In this document: positions 8,517-16,099 of the stretch, piece after piece
How positions within the stretch are numbered: the first letter of the stretch is position 1
Layout of the letters: every line of letters starts with the position of its first letter
NCBI RefSeq assembly: GCF_024734665.1
Contig: NZ_CP102931.1
Coordinates: 5,578,001-5,642,000, forward strand
Direction: 5' to 3'
Length of the DNA stretch: 64,000 nt
DNA from: Variovorax paradoxus
Lineage (GTDB): Bacteria > Pseudomonadota > Gammaproteobacteria > Burkholderiales > Burkholderiaceae_C
The notes under the pieces: generated by a model
Told to the model about the DNA's origin: nothing
Seen by the model: the letters and a program-made list of their open reading frames with translations, nothing else
Database searches by the model: none
Translations under genes and position numbers: made by a program

Positions 8517-9395
8517 TCAGGCCCAAGCCTCCATCACAGCACTGCGCACAGCATCAACCGCCACAGGCCGCTTGCCCTCAGCCGGCGCAACCCAACACAG
8601 CCACGTGTGCGAACGCCATCCGTTCCAGATCGCGAGTTCGCCATTGCGCTCGCCCTGCTCGGCCTGGTCGAGCCGCATCAGGCCCGCGCCCATGCCGCTT
8701 GCGACCATGCTGCGGATGGCGCTCTCGCCATCGGCCGTGCGGCCCTGGCGGTATTCACGGCCCGCGCCGGCGAACAGCTTTTCGAGATGCACGCGCAGGA
8801 TGCACGAAGGCGGCGTGCCAACCCATGGCAGGTTCGTGAGCTGATCTAGCGAGAGGTCGGGGTGCGCTTCGGCCACCGGTAGCGGCAGGGTCACGACGAG
8901 ATCGATCACGCCAAGGCGATGCAGCTCCAGCCCATCGATCTGCTCACCGTCGCTGAGAACGTAAGCGCAGTCGAGATCGCCGCGCTGCACTGCCGACAGC
9001 GTTTCGTACGACAGGCCCTGCTTCAGCTGCAGCGCGACCTGCGGATGGCGCTCCGCCAGCTTCACCAGCACCTCGCCGAGTCGCAGCGCCACCGGGTCGA
9101 CCACAGTGCCGAAGCGCACCAAGCCCTGCGCCGCACCGCGCAGCTGGTCGGCCGCTGAGCGCATGCGCGACGCGGAGGCCAGCGTGCGCTCGGCCTCTTC
9201 CAGCAGGCTGAGGCCGGCCTCGGTAGGCGACATGCCCTTCGGCGTGCGTTCGAACAGCTTCACGCCGAGCTCGTCTTCCAGCGCCTTGAGCTGGGCACTC
9301 ACTGCCGGTGCGCTGGTGAACACGCGCTCGGCAGCGCGGGTCAGGCTGCCTTCCTTGGCGATGGCGACGAAGGTCTTGAGTTGGTAGAGCTCCAT
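8517..9395 (-). CDS. LysR-family transcriptional regulator
   Basis: This 292-aa protein has the family architecture. An N-terminal winged helix-turn-helix (residues ~1-62, with GSLTRAAERVFTSAPAVSAQ as recognition region) is followed by an effector-binding domain. It is transcribed divergently from the EamA transporter gene, with 137 bp between the starts. LysR proteins usually control the divergent neighbour, so the transporter and the overlapping oxidoreductase are the most probable targets. The inducer is unknown. Dyads in the shared promoter region are listed separately. Confidence 0.92.
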   Translation of the reverse strand: MELYQLKTFVAIAKEGSLTRAAERVFTSAPAVSAQLKALEDELGVKLFERTPKGMSPTEAGLSLLEEAERTLASASRMRSAADQLRGAAQGLVRFGTVVDPVALRLGEVLVKLAERHPQVALQLKQGLSYETLSAVQRGDLDCAYVLSDGEQIDGLELHRLGVIDLVVTLPLPVAEAHPDLSLDQLTNLPWVGTPPSCILRVHLEKLFAGAGREYRQGRTADGESAIRSMVASGMGAGLMRLDQAEQGERNGELAIWNGWRSHTWLCWVAPAEGKRPVAVDAVRSAVMEAWA

Positions 9396-9432
9396 GGGAG
9401 CGGATTGTGAGCTTGGCGGCCGCTTCAGTCTG

Positions 9433-9478
9433 TTCGCTTTTTTGGAGACCCCTGTCCAAAGAAGCGAATGGCATTCGC
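9433..9478. promoter_or_regulatory. Overlapping dyads in the LysR/EamA divergent promoter
   Basis: A 14-bp inverted repeat (9433-9446 TTCGCTTTTTTGGA against 9455-9468 TCCAAAGAAGCGAA) has one mismatch. A second, perfect 7+1+7 dyad, GCGAATGGCATTCGC, overlaps it at 9464-9478. Both lie between divergent starts at 9395 and 9533, where a LysR operator would be expected. The dyads are visible directly; the operator role is inferred. Confidence 0.4.
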
Positions 9479-9532
9479 GACCCCCAGCACCGATTCTCGG
9501 GACATTGATTCATTGCAAGAAAAGGCTTCCCC

Positions 9533-10516
9533 ATGTCCCATCGCCAACGCCTGCTCGGCATCGCCGCGCTGCTGCTCGCCACCTCCGGGTGGGGCGGCAT
9601 GTTTCTGGTCAGCAAGGGCGTGCTGCACCACGTCGAGCCGGCGTGGTTCACGCTCATCCGCTACAGCATGTCCGCGCTGCTGTTCGTGCTGCTGATTGTT
9701 CCGCGCGGCACGGCGCCGTGGCGCAAGCTGCGCCAGCATGCCGGGCCGCTGGCGGTGCGCGGGTTCGCGGGCTTCGGCATCTTCAGCGTGATGCTGCTGG
9801 CGGGCCTGGCGCACTCGGTGCCCTCGCATGGCGCGGTGATCATGGCGACCACGCCCATGACCACGCAGCTGCTGCGCTGGGCGCTCGACGGCGTGCGGCC
9901 TAGCCGTTCCACGCTGCTGACCACGGCGCTGTCTCTGCTGGGCGTGGCCATCGTGTCGGGGCTGCTGTTCGGCGCTGGGGCATCGGGCGAGTCGACGCTC
10001 TATGGCGACGCTGTGGCCTTCGTCGGTACGCTGGGCTGGGTCTGGTACACGCGCGGCGCTGCGCGCTTTCCGGAACTCGACGTGATCGAGTACACCGCGC
10101 TCACGGTGCTGGCCTCTTGGCCGCTGCTGCTGGCCACGGCCCTGGCGGGCACGCTGCTGGGCTGGACGCATGCGCCCAGCGTGGAAGGACTGCGCCTGTC
10201 GTGGCAGGCATTGCTGTACGTCGGCCTGGTGTCTTCGGCCATCGCTGTGCTGGCTTTCAACTACGGGGTGCGCACGCTGGGCGCGGTCACGGGCACGGCC
10301 TTCATCAACTTCGTGCCGGTGTCGGCGCTGCTGATGAGCGCGGCACTGGGCAGGCTGCCCACGGTGAACGAGGCAGTGGGCATGGCGATGGTGGTCGGCG
10401 CGCTGCTGATCCATACCGCCCTGAGCCGCAAGGCTTCCGCGCCGGCCCCGGCACCGATCGCGAAGACCCCGCAGAATTCGCGCAACTACAGCACCTGTGG
10501 AGCCGCATCGTCATGA
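9533..10516 (+). CDS. EamA/DMT-family transporter
   Basis: This 327-aa inner-membrane protein is built from two EamA repeats, about ten hydrophobic segments in total, as in drug/metabolite exporters. The opening TSGWGGMFLVSKGVLH-like segment and the second repeat starting near LYGDAVAFVGTLGWVWYTRG are typical. It probably exports a small metabolite or amino acid. The ATG at 9533 follows an AAAAGG site. Its stop codon overlaps the start of the flavin oxidoreductase gene by 4 bp (ATGA at 10513-10516), so the two genes form an operon, probably under the divergent LysR regulator. Confidence 0.9.
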   Translation: MSHRQRLLGIAALLLATSGWGGMFLVSKGVLHHVEPAWFTLIRYSMSALLFVLLIVPRGTAPWRKLRQHAGPLAVRGFAGFGIFSVMLLAGLAHSVPSHGAVIMATTPMTTQLLRWALDGVRPSRSTLLTTALSLLGVAIVSGLLFGAGASGESTLYGDAVAFVGTLGWVWYTRGAARFPELDVIEYTALTVLASWPLLLATALAGTLLGWTHAPSVEGLRLSWQALLYVGLVSSAIAVLAFNYGVRTLGAVTGTAFINFVPVSALLMSAALGRLPTVNEAVGMAMVVGALLIHTALSRKASAPAPAPIAKTPQNSRNYSTCGAASS

Positions 10517-11640
10517 GCACCAGCACGCCCCGTCTCTTCGAGCCCCTGCGGCTCGGCCCTCTTCAAATCGACAACCGCATCGTCATCGCGCCGATGTGCC
10601 AGTACTCCGCTACAGACGGCACGCCGGGCGACTGGCACCTGATTCACCTGGGCCATCTCGCGCTCTCGGGAGCGGGGCTGTTGATTCTTGAAGCGACAGC
10701 GGTGGAGGCCGAAGGGCGCATCTCGCCCGGCGATCTCGGGCTGTATTCCGATGCCAACGAAGAAGGCCTGGCGCGCGTGCTGCATGCGATGCGTGCGCAC
10801 TCGCCCATCAAGGTCGCGATGCAACTGGGCCACGCCGGGCGCAAAGCATCGAGCCGCGCGCCATGGGAAGGCGGCAAGCAGATACGGCCGGAAGAGCCGG
10901 GCGGCTGGAAGGCATACGCGCCCTCTGCCGTGCCGCATGCGCCCACCGAAGACCCGCCCATCGCGCTCGATGCCGCAGGGCTCGCCCGCATCCGCAACGC
11001 CTTTGTCGAAGCCGCACGGCGCGCGGCGCGGCTGGGTCTCGATGGCCTGGAGATCCACGCGGCGCATGGTTACCTGCTGCACCAGTTCCTCTCGCCGCTG
11101 GCCAACCACCGGGAAGACGAATACGGCGGCAGCCTCGAGAACCGCATGCGCTTTCCGCTCGAGGTGTTCGATGCAGTGCGCGAAGTCTTCCCCACCGACA
11201 AGCCGGTGTGGGTGCGTGTCTCGGCCATCGACTGGGTGCCGGGCGGCTGGGACCTCGAGGGCACCGTCGCCTTTGCCAAGGCGCTCGAAGCGCGCGGCTG
11301 CGCGGCCATCCACGTATCGAGCGGCGGCGTGTCGCCGAAGCAGGCCATCGCGCTTGGCGCGGGCTACCAGGTGCCGTTTGCCGAACGCGTGAAGTCGGAG
11401 GTCGGCATGCCGGTCATTGCCGTGGGGCTCATCACCGAGGCTCGGCAGGCGGAGGAAATCATTGCCAAGGGGCAGGCCGATGCGGTGTCGCTGGCGCGCG
11501 CGATCCTCTACGACCCGCGCTGGCCGTGGCATGCCGCCGCCGAACTGGGCGCGCAGGTAAAAGCGCCGCACCAGTACTGGCGCTCGCAGCCGCGAGAGTT
11601 CAAGGACCTGTTCGAGAACGCGGCGTTCGGGGCGCGCTAG
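10513..11640 (+). CDS. Old Yellow Enzyme family NAD(P)H:flavin oxidoreductase (XenA/YqjM-like)
   Basis: This FMN-dependent ene-reductase has 375 residues in a TIM-barrel. It shows PMCQYSATDGTPGDWH near the N-terminus, the catalytic HAAHGYLLHQFLSPLANHR segment, EYGGSLENR and a C-terminal DAVSLARAILYDPRWP. The Cys in MCQYS and the arrangement match the thermophilic-like class II OYEs such as XenA and YqjM. It reduces activated C=C bonds of enones, maleimides or nitro compounds in the cytoplasm. The start is fixed by the ATGA overlap with the transporter gene. The pairing suggests coordinated reduction and export of a reactive compound, which is inference. Confidence 0.9.
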   Translation: MSTSTPRLFEPLRLGPLQIDNRIVIAPMCQYSATDGTPGDWHLIHLGHLALSGAGLLILEATAVEAEGRISPGDLGLYSDANEEGLARVLHAMRAHSPIKVAMQLGHAGRKASSRAPWEGGKQIRPEEPGGWKAYAPSAVPHAPTEDPPIALDAAGLARIRNAFVEAARRAARLGLDGLEIHAAHGYLLHQFLSPLANHREDEYGGSLENRMRFPLEVFDAVREVFPTDKPVWVRVSAIDWVPGGWDLEGTVAFAKALEARGCAAIHVSSGGVSPKQAIALGAGYQVPFAERVKSEVGMPVIAVGLITEARQAEEIIAKGQADAVSLARAILYDPRWPWHAAAELGAQVKAPHQYWRSQPREFKDLFENAAFGAR

Positions 11641-11690
11641 GCCACAGCCTACGTGCACGGTGGCGTGCTACTTGCATGGTGTGCTGCGCC

Positions 11691-12689
11691 ATGCCTGCCA
11701 CGATCCTGACCCCGCCGGTGCCGCTGAATCTGCGGCAGATCGAAGTCTTCCACGCCATCATGATTGCCGGCACCCTCAGCGGGGCGGCGCGCATGCTGTG
11801 CGTTTCCCAGCCGGCCGTCAGCCGCGTGCTGGCCACGACCGAAAGCCGGCTGCGCATGCTGATGTTCGAGCGCGTGCGCGGGCGCCTGCAGCCCACGCCC
11901 GAGGCGCGCCGGCTGTTCTCGGAAGTGGAAAGCATCCTCGAGGGCGTGCGCCGCTTCAATGCACTGGCGGCCGACCTGGTCGGCGGCTCCCATGGCGAGC
12001 TGTCTTTGGTCTCAAGCCCCAGCTTCAGCGAGTGGCTGATACCGGTGGCGATCAAGCGTTTTCGGGCCCGCTATCCCGATGTGCGCATCAAGTACAGGCC
12101 ATTGCCGTTCGACCAGTTGCTGCCGCACGTGCTGCTGGGGCACGCGGACCTGGCGATCTCCTCGATGCCGCCGCCGGCCAGTGCCAACGCGGCATCGCGG
12201 GCGATCGGCCACAGCTTCATCGAGTGCGCGGTGCCCGAGCGCCATCCGCTGGCGCAGGCCGAGGCGGTGAGCGCGACGGACCTGGTGGGCCAGACCTTCA
12301 TCGGCTACGGACGCGATACACCCTTCGGCCGGCTCACAGCCGATTTCCTCGCCGCGTCGGGCCTGCCCTTGCGCGCCGACGTCGAGATCCGCTCCACGCC
12401 CGAGGCGATGGCGCTGGTGCGTGAAGGCGTCGGCGTGGCGCTGATCGAGGCCTTCGGTGCGCGGCGCTCGGTGATGACGGATGGCGTGGTGCTCAAGCCG
12501 CTCTCGCCCGCGCTCGCGCACCGCATCTACCTGATCCACACCAACGTGAGCCCGCTGTCGGCCATGGCGAAGGAGTTCCTGGCCGTCTTCAAGCGGCTGT
12601 TGAAGCAGGAGGGCCGCGACAGTGCGCTCGCCCTCACGCTGCCGGAGCACCCGGGCGAGGATGCGCCCGTGCGTGCGCCTCGCCCCTGA
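11691..12689 (+). CDS. LysR-family regulator of the D-amino-acid operon
   Basis: This is a 332-aa LysR protein from ATG 11691; an in-frame ATG at 11676 would add five residues. The helix-turn-helix includes GTLSGAARMLCVSQPAVSRV, followed by a full substrate-binding domain. The overall look is close to the NocR/OccR type that senses amino-acid derivatives. It sits on the same strand, 249 bp upstream of an N-carbamoyl-D-amino-acid hydrolase gene, and a perfect T-N11-A dyad lies in the gap. Control of the following four genes is therefore likely. Confidence 0.88.
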   Translation: MPATILTPPVPLNLRQIEVFHAIMIAGTLSGAARMLCVSQPAVSRVLATTESRLRMLMFERVRGRLQPTPEARRLFSEVESILEGVRRFNALAADLVGGSHGELSLVSSPSFSEWLIPVAIKRFRARYPDVRIKYRPLPFDQLLPHVLLGHADLAISSMPPPASANAASRAIGHSFIECAVPERHPLAQAEAVSATDLVGQTFIGYGRDTPFGRLTADFLAASGLPLRADVEIRSTPEAMALVREGVGVALIEAFGARRSVMTDGVVLKPLSPALAHRIYLIHTNVSPLSAMAKEFLAVFKRLLKQEGRDSALALTLPEHPGEDAPVRAPRP

Positions 12690-12756
12690 GCCGCGCCGTT
12701 CGTTGCGCGCCATTGACAGCGCGGTCCGGACGTCCATCACCTTTTGTCCCCAGGGC

Positions 12757-12771
12757 ATAACGCGCGGTTAT
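12757..12771. promoter_or_regulatory. Candidate LysR box (T-N11-A dyad) upstream of the D-amino-acid operon
   Basis: ATAACGCGCGGTTAT is a perfect 5+5+5 dyad whose T at 12758 and A at 12770 fit the T-N11-A consensus for LysR recognition sites. It lies between the LysR gene and the carbamoylase start at 12939, the only large gap in this gene group. The rest of the gap (12690-12938) shows no gene. Confidence 0.5.
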
Positions 12772-12938
12772 CGACGGGCTGGTCGAAGCGCCTTGGGCAC
12801 CACTGGTTTTGTGTTTGAAATCAATCACTTGCGACAGATCCGAAGCATGCCCTCACGGCCTGCCAGGGCGGTTCAGGCGCAGTTGGCCGCAGAGGCGGCG
12901 GGCCAGATCATTTGGCTCAGACCAACTTTTCTGCCGCC

Positions 12939-13925
12939 ATGAACCGCTTGATCACCGTCGCCGCCGCCCAGCTCGGGCCCATCCAGAAAGCCGAAGGCCG
13001 CGATGTCGTCGTGGCTCGCATGGTGCGCCTGCTGGAGCGCGCGCATCAGCGCGGTGCCAATGTCGTGGTGTTTCCCGAACTGGCGCTGACCACTTTCTTT
13101 CCGCGCTGGTACGTCGAGAACCTCGACGAGGCCGACCCGTGGTACGAAGAGGCGCTGCCCTCGCCCGCCACGCAGCCGATCTTCGATGCCATCCGCCGCT
13201 ACGGGCTCACCTGCTACCTGGGCTACGCCGAGATCGCCCACGAGGCCGACGATACCGGTGTGGTGCGCAAGCGGCGCTTCAACACCTCGGTGGTGATCGC
13301 GCCTTCCGGCGAGATCGTGCTCAAGTACCGCAAGGTGCACCTGCCCGGGCACAAGGAGTTCTCCACCATCCGCAAGGTGCAGCACCTGGAAAAGCGCTAC
13401 TTCGAGGTGGGCAACCTGGGCTTTCCGGTCGTACGCGCCCCGGTGAGCGACGTGGACGGCGTGAACCTGGGCATGCTGATCTGCAACGACCGCCGCTGGC
13501 CCGAAGCGTGGCGCGAGCTCGGGCTGCAGCAGGTCGAGCTGGTCATGCTGGGCTACAACACGCCGGCGGTGAACCAGGAAAACCGCGGCTTCGAGGCGCA
13601 CCACCTGCGCAACTTTCACTCCCAGCTTTCCATACAGGCCGGGTGCTACCAGAACGCCACCTTCGGCGTGGGCGTGGCCAAGGCCGGCAACGAAGACGGC
13701 TTCGAGTTGATGGGCCATTCCGTCATCGTGAACCCCCAGGGCGAAATCATTGCCATGGCCACCAGCTGGGACGACGAGCTGGTGGTGGCCGACTGCAACC
13801 TGGACATGTGCCAGCTGGGCCGCAACACCATCTTCAACTTCGCCCAGCACCGCCGCCTGGAAGCCTACACCCGGCTCACCAGCCAGACCGGCAGCACCGA
13901 GCCCCCGGTGTGGCAACCGGCGTGA
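12939..13925 (+). CDS. N-carbamoyl-D-amino-acid hydrolase (D-carbamoylase), nitrilase superfamily
   Basis: This enzyme hydrolyses N-carbamoyl-D-amino acids to D-amino acid, CO2 and ammonia. The 328-aa chain from ATG 12939 has the Glu-Lys-Cys triad of the carbon-nitrogen hydrolases: Glu47 in VVFPELALTTFFPRW, Lys132 in KYRKVHLPGH, and Cys182 in MLICNDRRWPEAWR. The CNDRRWPE signature is typical of D-carbamoylases. A TTG at 12912 is in frame but would add nine poorly conserved residues. The gene leads a tight group with a dehydratase, a periplasmic binding protein and a D-aminoacylase. No hydantoinase is present, so the carbamoyl substrate must come from outside or from another locus. Confidence 0.9.
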   Translation: MNRLITVAAAQLGPIQKAEGRDVVVARMVRLLERAHQRGANVVVFPELALTTFFPRWYVENLDEADPWYEEALPSPATQPIFDAIRRYGLTCYLGYAEIAHEADDTGVVRKRRFNTSVVIAPSGEIVLKYRKVHLPGHKEFSTIRKVQHLEKRYFEVGNLGFPVVRAPVSDVDGVNLGMLICNDRRWPEAWRELGLQQVELVMLGYNTPAVNQENRGFEAHHLRNFHSQLSIQAGCYQNATFGVGVAKAGNEDGFELMGHSVIVNPQGEIIAMATSWDDELVVADCNLDMCQLGRNTIFNFAQHRRLEAYTRLTSQTGSTEPPVWQPA

Positions 13926-13939
13926 AGGAGGACCGCGCG

Positions 13940-14974
13940 ATGACGAGCACCTCCTCCACGGCGCTGCCGGACCACATCGAGCACGCGATGCTCGGCACGA
14001 TGCGCGTGCCCCGTTTCGAAGACGTGCTCCGCGCTGCACAAGCCATTGCGCCATACGTGCAGCGCACGCCGCTGCTGCGCTCGCCCGCGCTGGACGCGCT
14101 GGTGGGCGGCACCGTGTGGATCAAACCCGAGAGCCTGCAGGTCACCGGCTCCTTCAAGGCCCGCGGCGCCTTCAACGCCCTGCTGGCGCTCACGCCGCAG
14201 CAGCGGGAGCGCGGCGTGGTGGCCTATTCAACGGGCAACCACGGCCAGGCGATTGCCTGGGCGGCGCGGCAACTGGGCGTGTCGGCCACCATCGTGATGC
14301 CGGTCGATGCCCCCAAGACCAAGGTGGCGCGCGCACTCGCGCAAGGCGCGAAAGTCATCCACTACGACCGCGAGAGGGAAAGCCGCGAGGACATCGGCAT
14401 GCGCCTGCTGACCGAGACCGGCGGCACGCTGATTCCGCCGGGCGACCACCCCGAGGTGCTGGCCGCGCAGGGCACCGTGGCACTGGAGGCGCTGCAAGAC
14501 CTGCCAGCCGGTGCGCGCGAAACCCTGGGCCTGTTCGCAGCGCCCTGCGGCGGCGGCGGCCTCATGGCAGGCTGCTGCCTGGTGCTCGATGCGCTGAGCC
14601 CCGGCGCGCGGCGCGTGGCCGTCGAGCCCGCGGGCTTCGACGACACCGTGCGCTCGCTGCGCAGCGGCCGGCGAGAGACCAACGCTCCCGGCGCCCGCAC
14701 GCTGTGCGATGCCCTGCAAGCCGTCACGCCTGCCGAGCTGCCATTCGCCATCAACCAGCCGCTGCTGCACGAGGCCGTCGCCGTGACGGATGCGGAGGTG
14801 GCCCGCGCGATGCGATTCGCGCTGGAGGAACTGCACCTCGTCGTCGAGCCTGGCGGCAGCGTGGCGCTCGCGGCCATGCTGGCCGGCCATGTCTCGCTGC
14901 GCGGGCAGAGCGCCGTGCTCGTTCTCTCGGGCGGCAATGTCGACCTGCCGGTCCTGCAATCCGTGATGGCGTAG
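13940..14974 (+). CDS. PLP-dependent threonine/serine dehydratase family protein
   Basis: This 344-aa fold-type II PLP enzyme has the cofactor lysine in TGSFKARGAFNALL, STGNHGQAIA for substrate binding and the phosphate-binding loop CGGGGLMAG. It lacks the C-terminal regulatory ACT domain of biosynthetic IlvA, so it is a catabolic-type dehydratase or a racemase-like relative. The ATG at 13940 has a strong AAGGAGG site (13925-13931) that begins at the stop codon of the carbamoylase, so the two are probably co-expressed. In this context it could deaminate D- or L-hydroxy amino acids released by the neighbouring hydrolases. That substrate assignment is inferred from position only. Confidence 0.85.
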   Translation: MTSTSSTALPDHIEHAMLGTMRVPRFEDVLRAAQAIAPYVQRTPLLRSPALDALVGGTVWIKPESLQVTGSFKARGAFNALLALTPQQRERGVVAYSTGNHGQAIAWAARQLGVSATIVMPVDAPKTKVARALAQGAKVIHYDRERESREDIGMRLLTETGGTLIPPGDHPEVLAAQGTVALEALQDLPAGARETLGLFAAPCGGGGLMAGCCLVLDALSPGARRVAVEPAGFDDTVRSLRSGRRETNAPGARTLCDALQAVTPAELPFAINQPLLHEAVAVTDAEVARAMRFALEELHLVVEPGGSVALAAMLAGHVSLRGQSAVLVLSGGNVDLPVLQSVMA

Positions 14975-15086
14975 CGCCCATTTCATCCATTCCCATAGCA
15001 ACGAGGCCGACGCCGCCATGCCCCGGCGCAGCGTCGCCCAGGAGACCGCAAGCCCCTCCATCGATCTTCTTCAGAAAGCCTTGACC

Positions 15087-16088
15087 ATGTCGTTCTTCAA
15101 CGTCCGTTCCTTTGCCTCCCGCCGCTGGCTCTTGAATGTGCTGGCCGCACCGCTGGCCGCGCTCGCCCTGTGCGGCTACGCGCAGGCCGCGTACCCCGAC
15201 AAGCCGATCACCCTGATCGTGCCCTTCAACGCCGGCACCACGCCCGACATCGTCTCGCGGCTGCTCGCCGATGCGGTGGGCCGCGACCTCGGCCAGTCGG
15301 TGGTGGTGATGAACCGCGTCGGCGCCTCCGGCATCATCGGCACGCAGGCCACCATCGCCGCCCCCGCGGACGGCTACACCATCGCCTATGCCAACGTGGC
15401 AACGCTGGCGATCAACCAGTCGCTCTACAAGAAGCTGCCCTACGACGCCGACACGCAACTCGCCCCGGTGGCGCTGACCGGATTCGTGCAGAACGTGCTG
15501 GCCGTGCGCAGCGACCTCGGCGTGAAGGACGTGGCCGGCCTCATCGACATGGCAAAGAAGCAGCCCGGCAAGCTCACCGTGGCCTCCGGCGGCAACGGCA
15601 CCACCGGCCACCTGAGCGCGGAGATGTTCAAGTCGATGGCTGGCGTGTCCATCGTGCACATCCCGTACAAGGGCGGGCTGGAAGCCGACATGGCGCTGAT
15701 GCGCGGCGAGGTGGACCTTGTGTTCGAGAACATCACCTCCATCGCTCCGCACCTCAAGGGCGGCAAGATCACGCCGCTGGCCGTGACCGGCGCCGCGCGC
15801 GACAGTCGCCTGCCCGAGCTGCCCACCATCGCCGAGACCGGCCTGAAGAAATACCAGGCCGTGGCGTGGACCGGCTACGTGGCGCCGGCCGGCGTCGATC
15901 CGAAGATCCTCGACGCCCTCAACGCGGCTTTCAACAAGGCATTGAATTCGCCTGCCGTGAAACAGCAGCTGGCCGCCCAGGCCTATGAGGTCCACACCGG
16001 TCCGCGCCAGGATCTGTTCGACCTCGCGAAGAAGGAGCGTCCCGTGTGGGCCGACGTGGTCAAGCACTCGGGCGCCAAGCTCGACTGA
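15087..16088 (+). CDS. Bug-family (TctC) tripartite tricarboxylate transporter substrate-binding protein
   Basis: This 333-aa periplasmic binding protein from ATG 15087 has a signal peptide ending at LCGYAQAAYPDKP. The Bug hallmarks follow: YPDKPITLIVPFNAGTTPD, the conserved VVVMNRVGASGIIGTQ loop and YKGGLEADMALMRGEVD. Bug proteins are very numerous in Burkholderiales and bind carboxylates or amino acids. Many have no TctAB membrane partners nearby, as here. Lying between a dehydratase and a D-aminoacylase gene, it probably binds the N-substituted D-amino acid that feeds the pathway. Confidence 0.9.
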   Translation: MSFFNVRSFASRRWLLNVLAAPLAALALCGYAQAAYPDKPITLIVPFNAGTTPDIVSRLLADAVGRDLGQSVVVMNRVGASGIIGTQATIAAPADGYTIAYANVATLAINQSLYKKLPYDADTQLAPVALTGFVQNVLAVRSDLGVKDVAGLIDMAKKQPGKLTVASGGNGTTGHLSAEMFKSMAGVSIVHIPYKGGLEADMALMRGEVDLVFENITSIAPHLKGGKITPLAVTGAARDSRLPELPTIAETGLKKYQAVAWTGYVAPAGVDPKILDALNAAFNKALNSPAVKQQLAAQAYEVHTGPRQDLFDLAKKERPVWADVVKHSGAKLD

Positions 16089-16099
16089 AGCGCACGCAC

